Below are positions 33,882 through 43,094 of a stretch of 64,000 bases of DNA, piece after piece. Where the stretch lies: the NCBI RefSeq assembly GCF_047302465.1, contig NZ_CP178621.1:1612001-1676000 (forward strand), read 5' to 3'. Numbering within the stretch: the stretch's first letter is position 1; each line of letters starts with the position of its first letter. Below the pieces are notes generated by a model that saw only the letters and a list, made by a program, of their open reading frames with translations, was not told where the DNA came from and searched no databases. Source of the stretch: JACMRP01 sp047302465. GTDB lineage: Bacteria; Bdellovibrionota; Bdellovibrionia; Bdellovibrionales; Bdellovibrionaceae. The translations under genes and the position numbers were made by a program.

Positions 33882-34829
33882 TTACGCCGCGTTTTTAAGT
33901 TTAAAGAGTACCGAATACATCGCTTTGAGGAAATCGGGGTCGTAGCGCCCAGCCAGCTTCTCTTTCATCATAGTGACGGCGTCGAAGGGCTTTAAAGGCA
34001 CATTGTATGATCTCTGAGTTGTCATTGCATCATAGGTGTCGGTGATGGCGACGATGCGGGCGAAAGGGTGAATTTCTTGTCCAGAAATCGCCTGAGGATA
34101 TCCATTTCCAGAGAAGCTTTCGTGATGCTCAAAACAAGCTGCCTTGATCGCGTCACTGATATTTGGATTTTGATTAAGAATCATCAAGCCATACTGTGGA
34201 TGACGCTTCATTTGCTCCCATTCAGCATCGTCCAAGCCACCTTTTTTGCAAAGGATGTCAAGGCTCACGTTGCGCTTGCCGATGTCGTGGAACAAAGCTC
34301 CAACACCGAGCTCTTCAAGGTCCGCTTTGTTGAAGGAAAGTGCTGAGCCCAATCCTAGAGAGTAAATGCTTACATCCAAAGAGTGATTGTACGTGTAGAA
34401 ATCATGCCCAGAAAGGCTGATCATGTATCCCATGGCCTCTGGAGCGCTCTCCATGAAGTCGATGAAATTCTGAATGATCGGACGAGATTCATCCAAAGCC
34501 GTATTCACATCCGGATTTTCAAAAAGATCTTCCATCAGTGCAACAGAGGATTCGCGCAGGATTTTGCTTTTTTCAAACGGGTTGAGGTCGTCCGAGTTCA
34601 TTTCCTCTTTAACCCAATCACGGTAAGCTTCTTTTTGCGACGTCATAACAAAGAATGAGTTTCCTGTATCTTTGTTGTGCAGAGCTTCGATTTTAAGCTC
34701 CGAAAGTTTATCGCCAGCTTTGAGGTAGTGAACCATTTGACCGTTGATATTAATGTAGATGTCGAAAGACGTAGCTCTCGACGGACGGATCGTACTGAGA
34801 CGTATTCTAAAATAAGCTTCCTGCTGCAT
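33882..34829 (-). CDS. HD-GYP domain protein (c-di-GMP phosphodiesterase type)
   Basis: 315 residues from ATG 34829 with AGAGA just upstream. After an N-terminal domain (about 1-130, PilZ-like length but not recognised) comes an HD-GYP domain. It includes YNHSLDVSIYSLGLG, the HD pair in LFHDIGKRNV, HP in MKRHPQYGL, and HHESFSGNGYP with the GYP signature. ARIVAITDTYDAMTTQRSY is also typical. Such enzymes hydrolyse cyclic di-GMP in the cytoplasm. Divergent from recG, with starts only 14 bp apart. Confidence 0.92.
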   Translation of the reverse strand: MQQEAYFRIRLSTIRPSRATSFDIYININGQMVHYLKAGDKLSELKIEALHNKDTGNSFFVMTSQKEAYRDWVKEEMNSDDLNPFEKSKILRESSVALMEDLFENPDVNTALDESRPIIQNFIDFMESAPEAMGYMISLSGHDFYTYNHSLDVSIYSLGLGSALSFNKADLEELGVGALFHDIGKRNVSLDILCKKGGLDDAEWEQMKRHPQYGLMILNQNPNISDAIKAACFEHHESFSGNGYPQAISGQEIHPFARIVAITDTYDAMTTQRSYNVPLKPFDAVTMMKEKLAGRYDPDFLKAMYSVLFKLKNAA

Positions 34830-34843
34830 GTCTCTATTATTCC

Positions 34844-36982
34844 ATGGAATCATTGACTCGAAAATCAAAAGATGGAAATTTGGTCAACATGGCCCTTCGT
34901 CTAGACACATCACTGCAGTATCTCAAGGGAGTTGGTCCCAAGTTGGCCTCTCTCTTTTCAAGACACGGTATTCGCACCGTGGGCGAGCTGCTCGAATTTT
35001 ATCCACGGGCCTACGAAGATCAGAGAGCGGCACGCAATATCGCCAGTCTTAAGGTTGGGGACATTGTCAGCGTAAAGGCTCAAGTGGTTTCTGTTTCTAG
35101 CGTCAATATGGGACGCTCTCAGCGCAAGATGTATGACGTAACAGTGCGCGATGCCTCTGGCAAAATTCACTGCAAGTTTTTCCGCGTTCCGTACAAAGGT
35201 TATTTTGAGCGTTTCACACCCTTTAAAGAAGTGCGTGTAGTTGGTAAAGTCATCGACTATCGCGGGCGTGCAGAGTTTCACCATCCGGACATTCGTGACA
35301 TTGACCCCGAGGAAGAGAATCAAGACGCGTTGATTCCGCTTTACACCGAAATCGAAGGACTCAGCACTGCTAAAATTCATCGCTTTTTGAAAACCTCATT
35401 GGATTTGATTCCCGATGAAGAATGGCCTGCGGAAAAGTTGCCGTCGTGGGTTGTGAAAAACTACGATTTGATTTCTCATCGTAAAGCGCTTGAGTTGATT
35501 CATAAGCCCAATCCGGATTTGGGAAATCTCTATATGGAAAATCGCACGCCGGCACATCGCCGTCTGATTTTTGAAGAGTTTTTCTGGTTAGAACTATATT
35601 TGGCATCACGAAAAACAGGTTTTAAGAAAGAGCCGGGAACAGCGTTGCGTGGCGACGGTCGCCTTATTACTCAGCTTGAAGAATCCTTGCCGTTTGAATT
35701 GACCAATGCACAGAAAAAATCCTTTCAAGAAATCAAAGCCGATCTTGAAAAACCATCTCCTATGCATCGTATGGTTCAAGGAGACGTGGGTTCCGGCAAG
35801 ACGCTCGTCAGTTTCATGGCGGCACTTGTTGCTGCCGAATGCGGAACGCAGAGCTGCTTGATGGCGCCAACGGAAATTCTGGCTGAACAGCATTTTAAAA
35901 ATGCCCAAAAACAACTTTCACCATTAGGTTTGAAAGTGGGACTTCTTACTGGAAAAACAAAGACGTCCGAGCGTAAAGAGCTTTTGCAACAACTTGCTGA
36001 CGGAGATTTGGATTTCTTGATCGGAACCCATGCTCTGATTGAAGACGAAGTAAAATTCAAAGCACTCACATTGGTCATCGTGGATGAGCAGCATCGCTTT
36101 GGGGTTGAGCAAAGAGGCGTCTTGAAAAACAAGGGCCGCTCGCCGCACTTTTTGGTGATGACGGCGACGCCGATTCCACGAACATTAGCAATGACTGTCT
36201 ATGGGGATCTTGATGTCTCGATTATCGATGAGATGCCTCCAGGGCGAAGTCCGATTCAAACGCGGGTTGTGTTTGACAGTAAAAAAGCCGCAGCTTTGCA
36301 GTTCATGAGCGAACAAATCGTCAAGGGTCGCCAAGCTTACATCGTGTATCCGCTCGTAGAAGAGAGCGAAAAAATTGATCTGAAGGATGCCGTTTCAGAG
36401 TTTGAAAATCTTCAGGCTCAGTTTCCGAATTTTAAGATCGGTCTTCTGCACGGAAAAATGAAGCCCGTGGAAAAAGAAGAAGTCATGACTCGCTTTCGAA
36501 ATGGCGAGTTGAGCATTTTAGTTTCAACAACGGTCATCGAGGTCGGCGTCGACGTTCCGAATGCTAACATCATGATCATCGAACACGCTGAGCGCTTCGG
36601 CCTCTCTCAGTTGCATCAATTGCGCGGTCGCGTTGGGCGAGGAACTCATAAGAGCTTTTGCATCATGATCATGGGGTATGCGGTCTCTGAAGAGGCCAAA
36701 CAGCGAACTCAGTTCATGGAGCAAACCACAGACGGATTTAAGATTGCCGAGTTCGATTTGGAAATGCGTGGCCCGGGGGAATTTATGGGAACACGCCAAT
36801 CAGGTTTACCGGGATTTAAAATGGCAAACCTGGTTCGTGACATGGCGATTTTGCAGGAAGCGCGCGAAGCGGCTTTCGAGGTTTTACGAAAAGACAGCCA
36901 ATTAAAATTTGCCGAGCATCAGCCTCTCCGCGAAGAGCTCACCAAAACCCATGGCCCAACGGCCTTAGCGGGAATTGCTTAA
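34844..36982 (+). CDS. recG: ATP-dependent DNA helicase RecG
   Basis: Up to 712 residues. The N-terminal wedge/OB domain begins LQYLKGVGPKLASLFSRHGI (about 25-44). The SF2 motor has Walker A GDVGSGKT, motif DEQH and the C-terminal VSTTVIEVGVDVPNA and QLRGRVGRG. TRG-like residues are present near GTRQSGLPGFK. RecG drives branch migration and fork regression at stalled forks. ATG 34844 and ATG 34889 are both possible starts; the second gives a more usual length. Confidence 0.95.
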   Translation: MESLTRKSKDGNLVNMALRLDTSLQYLKGVGPKLASLFSRHGIRTVGELLEFYPRAYEDQRAARNIASLKVGDIVSVKAQVVSVSSVNMGRSQRKMYDVTVRDASGKIHCKFFRVPYKGYFERFTPFKEVRVVGKVIDYRGRAEFHHPDIRDIDPEEENQDALIPLYTEIEGLSTAKIHRFLKTSLDLIPDEEWPAEKLPSWVVKNYDLISHRKALELIHKPNPDLGNLYMENRTPAHRRLIFEEFFWLELYLASRKTGFKKEPGTALRGDGRLITQLEESLPFELTNAQKKSFQEIKADLEKPSPMHRMVQGDVGSGKTLVSFMAALVAAECGTQSCLMAPTEILAEQHFKNAQKQLSPLGLKVGLLTGKTKTSERKELLQQLADGDLDFLIGTHALIEDEVKFKALTLVIVDEQHRFGVEQRGVLKNKGRSPHFLVMTATPIPRTLAMTVYGDLDVSIIDEMPPGRSPIQTRVVFDSKKAAALQFMSEQIVKGRQAYIVYPLVEESEKIDLKDAVSEFENLQAQFPNFKIGLLHGKMKPVEKEEVMTRFRNGELSILVSTTVIEVGVDVPNANIMIIEHAERFGLSQLHQLRGRVGRGTHKSFCIMIMGYAVSEEAKQRTQFMEQTTDGFKIAEFDLEMRGPGEFMGTRQSGLPGFKMANLVRDMAILQEAREAAFEVLRKDSQLKFAEHQPLREELTKTHGPTALAGIA

Positions 36983-37080
36983 TTACTACTCACTAACTAC
37001 CTGCGCCATCTTACGTGAAAACTCTATACAGGTGTTCGAGTGCGTGATTTGATTTTTGCAAACATGAGGGGGAGGGGAAA

Positions 37081-39198
37081 GTGACTAAACTTTCAAAATG
37101 CATCTTTGTTGCTGCTTCATTAGCAATGACGGCACAAGCTGGCACAGTACTTCGTTTAAATGCTGGAACTATCGAAACGAAACGCGCAGAGAGCTTGATG
37201 ACAGCTCAGTTGGGGAATCCTGCAGCGGCTCAAGATTTGATTGTTCAGTTCAAGAAACCGATCACAGAAGCTGACAAAGCATCTCTGAAAAATATCGGTG
37301 CTGAGATTTTCGGTTATCTTCCAGATGATGCTTTGATGATCCGCGCTTCTTGGAGCAAGGTTCAGCAATGGCGTCAAAACGGTGCTGTAGAAGCAGTCCT
37401 TCACTTCCGCGCTGATTATAAAGTCAGCACTGCGTTTGCTCCATCAAGCATCTTTAATAAAGATGAGCAGACAGCAGTCTTGGTAAAAACTTTTAAGCCA
37501 ACTGAAACTAAAGATATCGCGCTTGCAATTAAAAACATGGCGCAATCGACAGTTCACGTTGCTGAAGGCAAATCTGTTGTTGCAGTTGTTCCTCGTGGCA
37601 TGGTTCGCGCGGTGGCAGCTCTTCAAGGTGTTGAGCACGTTCAACCTTATGTTGAAATGAAGCCAATGCACATGACTTTTGATAACGATTACGGCGTGAT
37701 CACTCCGCTAGGTATCGGTGATTACTCTGACATCAACGGGACTGAGACCGGCACAAAAGTGATGAACTTTGACGGTGCTTGGGCAATGGGCCTTACAGGT
37801 CGCAACCAAATCGTAGCTATGGCAGACACTGGCCTTGATGGCGGCGAAACAAATCTATCAGTAGATTTCCAAGGCGCTGTGATTAAAGGTCACATCTTTG
37901 GCCTTTTCGCAAAATCTTGGGAAGATCCAATGGGCCATGGAACTCACGTTGCCGGTTCAGTTTTGGGCCGCGGAACAGCTTCGGGTGCTCGCTTGAAAGG
38001 CGGCGCTTACGATGCGATGTTCATTCCACAAGGAATGTGGTCTCCGATGATGAAAAACCTAACGGTGCCTTCAAAAGTCCAAGATCTTTTCATCAGAGCT
38101 TATGCCGACGGTGCACGTATTCACACCAACTCTTGGGGCTCGCCTCGTAACTTGGGTGCTTACGATGCTTACGCTTCTAGCGTTGATGAATTCCTGTTCA
38201 ACAATCCAGACATGTTGATCTTGTTTGCGGCTGGTAACAGCGGTGTTGATATGAATAAAGATGGTCGCATCGATAGCGGCTCTATCAGCTCTCCAGGTAC
38301 TTCTAAAAATGCTTTGACTGTTGGTGCTTCTGAGAATCAGACAACAACAGGTGGTATCCAAGTTCCAGTTAGCAAACTTCGCACAGGTCAAGAATCTTGG
38401 GGTGCGGAACCAATCTACAGTTCTTTGATCTCTGATAATCCAAATGGCGTTGCGATGTTCTCTTCGCGCGGTCCAACTTTGGATGGTCGTTTGAAACCTG
38501 AAATCGTTGCTCCGGGCACAAACATCTTGAGCAACCGCTCTCATGTTGCGGGTGCAAGCGAACTTTGGGGCGCCTACAATGCGGACTATGCGTTCTCTGG
38601 CGGTACTTCAATGGCAACGCCATTGGCGGCTGGTGGTGCTGCAGTTGTTCGCCAAGTTCTTCAAGAGAAGTTCCAGATTGCAAATCCTTCTGGTGCTTTG
38701 ATGAAAGCGACGATGATGCACACTGCAGTTGATATGTTCCCTGGTCAGTACGGTGAAGTTGGCGCAGCAAAAGGCCAAGAGCTTCTTACTCGTCGTCCAA
38801 ATGCGGATGAAGGTTATGGCCGTGTGGACATGACTCGTATTGCACAAATGACTGCACAAACGCGCTTCGTTGATAACAAAGTGGGCTTGGGTCAAAACGA
38901 GCAAGAGATGTTCACAGTGACGTTGGCAAGACCAGGTCAAATCTTGGTGAACTTGGTGTACACGGACGCTCCGGCTTCTCCGGACGCAGCTGTTGCTATG
39001 GTTAACGACCTTGATATCAATGTTTCTGGTGGCGGAGTGACTTCAGCACCACGTGATCGCGTGAACAATAACGAGATCGTGGAGCTTAACAATTTGCCAG
39101 CTGGCACCTACACAATCACCGTCATGGGCACAAAAGTCCCTCAAGGGAAGAACGGCAAACAGCCTTACGCTTTAGTTTATACAGCGCGTGAGAACTAG
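37081..39198 (+). CDS. Secreted subtilisin-like (S8) protease
   Basis: 705 residues from GTG 37081 with GAGGGG 3 nt upstream. Signal peptide (cleavage near AQA-GTVL), then an N-terminal inhibitor-like prodomain (about 50-195). The S8 catalytic domain has Asp249 in VAMADTGLDGG, His286 in GHGTHVAGS, oxyanion Asn386 in AAGNSG and Ser510 in SGGTSMATP. The C-terminal domain (about 590-705) is beta-rich, as in kumamolisin-free bacterial S8 proteases with a P/CUB-like tail. All catalytic residues are intact. Likely exported degradative protease. A strong terminator follows. Confidence 0.94.
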   Translation: MTKLSKCIFVAASLAMTAQAGTVLRLNAGTIETKRAESLMTAQLGNPAAAQDLIVQFKKPITEADKASLKNIGAEIFGYLPDDALMIRASWSKVQQWRQNGAVEAVLHFRADYKVSTAFAPSSIFNKDEQTAVLVKTFKPTETKDIALAIKNMAQSTVHVAEGKSVVAVVPRGMVRAVAALQGVEHVQPYVEMKPMHMTFDNDYGVITPLGIGDYSDINGTETGTKVMNFDGAWAMGLTGRNQIVAMADTGLDGGETNLSVDFQGAVIKGHIFGLFAKSWEDPMGHGTHVAGSVLGRGTASGARLKGGAYDAMFIPQGMWSPMMKNLTVPSKVQDLFIRAYADGARIHTNSWGSPRNLGAYDAYASSVDEFLFNNPDMLILFAAGNSGVDMNKDGRIDSGSISSPGTSKNALTVGASENQTTTGGIQVPVSKLRTGQESWGAEPIYSSLISDNPNGVAMFSSRGPTLDGRLKPEIVAPGTNILSNRSHVAGASELWGAYNADYAFSGGTSMATPLAAGGAAVVRQVLQEKFQIANPSGALMKATMMHTAVDMFPGQYGEVGAAKGQELLTRRPNADEGYGRVDMTRIAQMTAQTRFVDNKVGLGQNEQEMFTVTLARPGQILVNLVYTDAPASPDAAVAMVNDLDINVSGGGVTSAPRDRVNNNEIVELNNLPAGTYTITVMGTKVPQGKNGKQPYALVYTAREN

Positions 39199-39226
39199 TT
39201 TGTAAGTTATTGATATTACTTATGGA

Positions 39227-39254
39227 AGGCCTCGTCAAAAACGAGGCCTTTTTG
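39227..39254 (+). terminator. Intrinsic terminator after the S8 protease
   Basis: AAGGCCTCGT (39227-39236), a 4-nt loop and ACGAGGCCTT (39241-39250), followed by TTTTG. 28 nt after the stop. Confidence 0.92.
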
Positions 39255-39415
39255 TATTTTTTCCAGCCGCACCGGCTTTCATTTGATAACTCGTGTCAAA
39301 TTTGCTAAAAACACCAAGGCTCGTATTACGTTTTCTGGTTTGTGTCTTATGGGTGGGGATATCTGTAAGGCTGGTAATCGAGTTATAAGGCACTCATTCG
39401 AGGGGAGGTCTTCCG

Positions 39416-39910
39416 ATGGTGACTTTTAAAGTTGGTGACAATGCGGTTTATCCAGGCCATGGCGTGGGTAGAGTCACAGCGATCGAAACTAAAGAGATCC
39501 TCGGGAATAAACAGACTTTTTATTCCATTCAAATTTTGGATACCGGAATGAAAATCATGATTCCACGCGATAACGTTGAATCAGTAGGTTTGCGCCCTAT
39601 TATCTCTAAAGAAGAAGCTGGCCGTGTTGTTAGCATCCTTCGTGAGACTGACGTAAAAATCGACAATCAAACTTGGAACCGTCGCTACCGTGAATACATG
39701 GAAAAGATCAAAACTGGTTCCGTATTCGAAATCGCGGAAGTTTTACGCGACTTGTTCCTGTTGAAAGTTGATAAGGAATTGAGCTTCGGAGAGCGTAAAA
39801 TGCTCGATACAGCTCGCACACTTCTCTTGAAAGAGCTAACTTTGGCGACAAGCCAAGAAGAGCTTTTCAAAGAAGAAGAAGTGAAAGCGATCTTCGGCGT
39901 CACTCCTTAA
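39416..39910 (+). CDS. carD: CarD/CdnL family transcription factor
   Basis: 164 residues. The N-terminal RNA-polymerase-interacting Tudor-like domain has FKVGDNAVYPGHGVGRVTAIE (split 4-24). The helical C-terminal domain binds DNA near the -10 element (W-N-R-R-Y-R-E-Y, about 84-91). CarD stabilises open promoter complexes at housekeeping promoters in myxobacteria, mycobacteria and relatives. GGGGAGG precedes the ATG. A separate terminator follows, so it is monocistronic. Confidence 0.92.
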   Translation: MVTFKVGDNAVYPGHGVGRVTAIETKEILGNKQTFYSIQILDTGMKIMIPRDNVESVGLRPIISKEEAGRVVSILRETDVKIDNQTWNRRYREYMEKIKTGSVFEIAEVLRDLFLLKVDKELSFGERKMLDTARTLLLKELTLATSQEELFKEEEVKAIFGVTP

Positions 39911-39946
39911 GCCTTTGTTTTTTTGACAGAAATAAGAGATTATATA

Positions 39947-39976
39947 AAGCCTGGGTTTCGACCCGGGCTTTTTTTA
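39947..39976 (+). terminator. Intrinsic terminator after carD
   Basis: AAGCCTGGGT (39947-39956), a TTCG loop and ACCCGGGCTT (39961-39970), followed by a T-run. Confidence 0.92.
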
Positions 39977-40040
39977 TTCGCCGGACGGCGAAAGGGCTGA
40001 GGGCTTCTAGCCCAAAGCTGAAATACTTCCGAGGTTATCA

Positions 40041-41510
40041 ATGTCTAAAGTTCGTGTCCGCTTTGCACCGTCGCCAACTGGTTACCTTCACGTAGGTGGT
40101 GCTCGTACAGCTCTCTACAACTATCTTTTCGCCAAGAAGAACGGCGGCGATTTCATCCTTCGTATTGAAGACACCGATGAAGCTCGTTCTACGCAAGAAT
40201 CTTTGCGTGGTGTTGTTGATGACATGGTTTGGTTGAACCTGATGTGGAAAGAGGGCGTCGACCCTGTCACATTGAAAGACATGGGCCCGCTTGGACCTTA
40301 TAAGCAAAGTGAACGTCAGCACATCTATAAAGACGTTGCGGACAAGCTTTTGGCTGCCGGAAAAGCGTACTACTGCTTTTTGACGGACGAAGAAATTGAA
40401 AAGCAACGTGAAGAGGCCATGAAAGCGGGCCGTAATCCGCAAATCAATTCGCCTTACCAAGATTGGACTTTGAAACAAGCTGAAGAAAAATTGGCAGCAG
40501 GCGGTAAGGGCGTTGTTCGTTTCAAAACTCGTGAACTTAAAAAAGACTATATCTTCACAGACCTTGTGCGTGGTGAAGTGAAGTTCCCATCAGACATGGT
40601 GGGGGACTTTGTGCTTCTTCGCTCGGGTGGTATGCCTGTTTATAACTTCTGCTGCGTGATCGATGATCACATGATGGAAATGAGTCACGTCTTCCGTGCG
40701 GAAGAGCATCTGCCAAATACACTTCGTCAGTTGATGATTTACGAAGCGATGGGCTGGAAGGCTCCTCAGTTTGGCCACATTTCTTTGATTCTTGATGAAG
40801 ACCGCCAAAAACTTTCTAAACGTAAAGGCGCCGTTGCTTGCGGTCAGTTGAAAGACGAAGGTTACTTGCCATCGGCTGTATTAAACTACATTTCTCTTTT
40901 GGGATGGTCACATCCTGAAGGGAAAGAGATTTTCAGCGTCGATGATATGACTCAGGTTTTTGATATTTCTCGCTTGAACGCTTCAGGCGCGGTCTTTGAT
41001 CGCGTGAAGTTCAAGTGGATGAATGCGATGCACTTGCGTGCGTTGCCAAATGCAGAGATCTGGAAGTTGATTCAACCGTTCCTTGCTCGCGAGAAAATGG
41101 AATTGCCGCAAGATCCTGTATGGCAAGATAAGTCCATCACGGTTTTTAAGTCTTATATGGAAATTTTGGCAGACGCGATTGAGCTCTACCGCCCATTGAA
41201 CGACAAGTCTTTTGCGATCCAGCCGGATGCTGACGAAGCTTTGGCGTGGGAATCTACAAAAGCCGTCTTGAATGGCTGGAAAGAATTGGTTCAGGCTTCT
41301 GGCAAAGACTACTTAAGCGAAGAAGAGTTTTTGAAACTTCAAGATGAAGTGAAAAACAAAACGGGTGCTAAAGGGAAACATCTCTTTATGCCAATCCGTG
41401 TAGCCGTGATCGGTAAGCCTCATGGGGCCGAGTTGAAAAACATCGTTCCGCTTATCAAAACAAGCTCGCTTGTGGATCGTGCAAATAAAGTACTAGCTAA
41501 GATTGGGTAA
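40041..41510 (+). CDS. gltX: Glutamyl-tRNA synthetase
   Basis: 489 residues. The class I HIGH motif is present as APSPTGYLHVGGARTAL (about 9-25) and the KMSKS equivalent as KLSKRKG. The Rossmann core is followed by the helical anticodon-binding domain. AEEHLPNT and VYNFCCVIDDH are typical GluRS stretches. It charges tRNA-Glu. Co-oriented with cysS, 5 bp downstream. Confidence 0.96.
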   Translation: MSKVRVRFAPSPTGYLHVGGARTALYNYLFAKKNGGDFILRIEDTDEARSTQESLRGVVDDMVWLNLMWKEGVDPVTLKDMGPLGPYKQSERQHIYKDVADKLLAAGKAYYCFLTDEEIEKQREEAMKAGRNPQINSPYQDWTLKQAEEKLAAGGKGVVRFKTRELKKDYIFTDLVRGEVKFPSDMVGDFVLLRSGGMPVYNFCCVIDDHMMEMSHVFRAEEHLPNTLRQLMIYEAMGWKAPQFGHISLILDEDRQKLSKRKGAVACGQLKDEGYLPSAVLNYISLLGWSHPEGKEIFSVDDMTQVFDISRLNASGAVFDRVKFKWMNAMHLRALPNAEIWKLIQPFLAREKMELPQDPVWQDKSITVFKSYMEILADAIELYRPLNDKSFAIQPDADEALAWESTKAVLNGWKELVQASGKDYLSEEEFLKLQDEVKNKTGAKGKHLFMPIRVAVIGKPHGAELKNIVPLIKTSSLVDRANKVLAKIG

Positions 41511-41515
41511 TAAAA

Positions 41516-42967
41516 ATGGCACTGCAGATATACAATACAGAATCGAGAAAACTCGAAAAATTTGAACCACTCCAACCTGGTAAAGTTCGAATGTATGCCT
41601 GCGGTCCTACGGTTTATGACTTTCTTCATGTCGGAAACTTCCGTGGTCCTGTCTTCTTCAACTTGGTTCGTAACTGGCTTGAGCATTCAGGTTACAAGGT
41701 TGAGTACGCTCTGAATTTCACCGATATCGATGATAAAATCATTGCCCGTGCGAGCGAGCAGGGGATTGATTCTCAGGCTCTGTCTGAAAACTACATCATG
41801 GAATACAAAAAGGACTTTGCCTCTTTGGGGCTTCGTCCTCATGATCATAATCCAAAAGTGACTGAAAGTTTGGATGAGATTTGCAGCATCGTTGGCAAAC
41901 TGATTGAAAACAAAAAAGCCTATGTCGCTGATGGTGACGTCGTATATTCGATCGCAAGTTTTCCGCAGTACGGGAAGCTGAGTGGGCGTAATGTCGAGGA
42001 TTTGCTTGCTGGTGCGCGTGTTGAAGTCGACGAGAAAAAACAAAATCCTTTGGATTTCGTTCTTTGGAAAGGTGCAAAACCAGGAGAACCGTCATGGCCG
42101 TCTCCGTGGGGACCTGGTCGTCCTGGTTGGCATATCGAGTGCTCGGCGATGGTTGAAAAAATCTTCGGTGACCAAATCGATATTCACGGTGGTGGTACGG
42201 ATTTGATCTTCCCTCACCATGAAAATGAAATTGCACAAAGCGAAGGCTGCACAGGTAAGCATTTTGTAAAATACTGGATGCACTGGAACATGCTGAACTT
42301 CGGTAATCAGAAGATGTCCAAGTCTTTGGGTAACTTCGTGACCATGCGTGAGTTCTTGAGCCGTTATAACTCTGAAATCTATAAGTGGATGATTTTGTCT
42401 GTTCACTATCGCTCACCGAGTGACTTCAGTGATGAAGCTGTCGATCGTGCGGTTTCAAGTTTGGCTCGCATATACTCTGCGATGGCTGTTGCGGAAAGCC
42501 TGTTAAGCGGGCAAAAAGCCGCGCCGGATGCAGGTTTCGAGAAAATTACCCAAGAAGCTTGGGCTAAGGTGGAATCTAGTTTGAACGATGACTTTGGAAC
42601 TCCGAGTGCCGTAGCGGCGTTGTTCGAAGTGGTCCGTCAGTTCAACAATCAAGTGAAGCGCGGAATCAAACCGAATCCGGCAGTTTTGGGCAAAGCTCAA
42701 AGCTTCTTGGATTTTGCTCAAAAACTTGGCAAGCAGATGGCTATGTTCCAAGAGCCGGCTCTCGAGTTCCTATTAAAACTCGATAATATGCTTCTTGAGA
42801 AGATGAATGTCCAACGAGCGGCTGTGGACGCAGTTGTGGCTGAAAGGACTCAAGCACGTAACAATAAGGACTTTGCAAAGTCCGACGAGCTTCGTAAGAA
42901 GCTGACCGACATGGGTATCTCTGTCAGTGATACACCAGAGGGAAGTTTCTGGGAAGTTTCCAAGTAA
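41516..42967 (+). CDS. cysS: Cysteinyl-tRNA synthetase
   Basis: 483 residues. Zinc-ligand and HIGH region MYACGPTVYDFLHVGNFRG (about 23-41), GWHIECSAM and GGGTDLIFPHHENEIAQSE. The KMSKS loop is KMSKSLGN. The C-terminal DALR/anticodon domain is normal. Charges tRNA-Cys. A terminator follows at 42999. Confidence 0.96.
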   Translation: MALQIYNTESRKLEKFEPLQPGKVRMYACGPTVYDFLHVGNFRGPVFFNLVRNWLEHSGYKVEYALNFTDIDDKIIARASEQGIDSQALSENYIMEYKKDFASLGLRPHDHNPKVTESLDEICSIVGKLIENKKAYVADGDVVYSIASFPQYGKLSGRNVEDLLAGARVEVDEKKQNPLDFVLWKGAKPGEPSWPSPWGPGRPGWHIECSAMVEKIFGDQIDIHGGGTDLIFPHHENEIAQSEGCTGKHFVKYWMHWNMLNFGNQKMSKSLGNFVTMREFLSRYNSEIYKWMILSVHYRSPSDFSDEAVDRAVSSLARIYSAMAVAESLLSGQKAAPDAGFEKITQEAWAKVESSLNDDFGTPSAVAALFEVVRQFNNQVKRGIKPNPAVLGKAQSFLDFAQKLGKQMAMFQEPALEFLLKLDNMLLEKMNVQRAAVDAVVAERTQARNNKDFAKSDELRKKLTDMGISVSDTPEGSFWEVSK

Positions 42968-42998
42968 AAGCTGCTTTTCGTAAGACTTTGATCGTCAC

Positions 42999-43024
42999 AA
43001 AGCCCTCATGTCAGAGGGCTTTTT
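42999..43024 (+). terminator. Intrinsic terminator after cysS
   Basis: AAAGCCCTC (42999-43007), a 6-nt loop and GAGGGCT (43014-43020) followed by TTTT. It separates the tRNA-synthetase operon from the alpha-2-macroglobulin operon and overlaps the 5' extension of the next frame, which argues for the later ATG at 43095. Confidence 0.92.
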
Positions 43025-43094
43025 CGTTCTTGGCTACCGCTCTAGAATCTGCGTAAATACTGAATACTTTATTGGTTATCTTTTTGGGGGATTC

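Noticed and set aside
40590..41686. Minus-strand frames inside gltX and cysS
   Set aside because: Shadow frames of well-identified synthetase genes.
43008..43094. Upstream extension of the alpha-2-macroglobulin frame
   Set aside because: It overlaps the cysS terminator (42999-43024), and a good ribosome site lies before ATG 43095.
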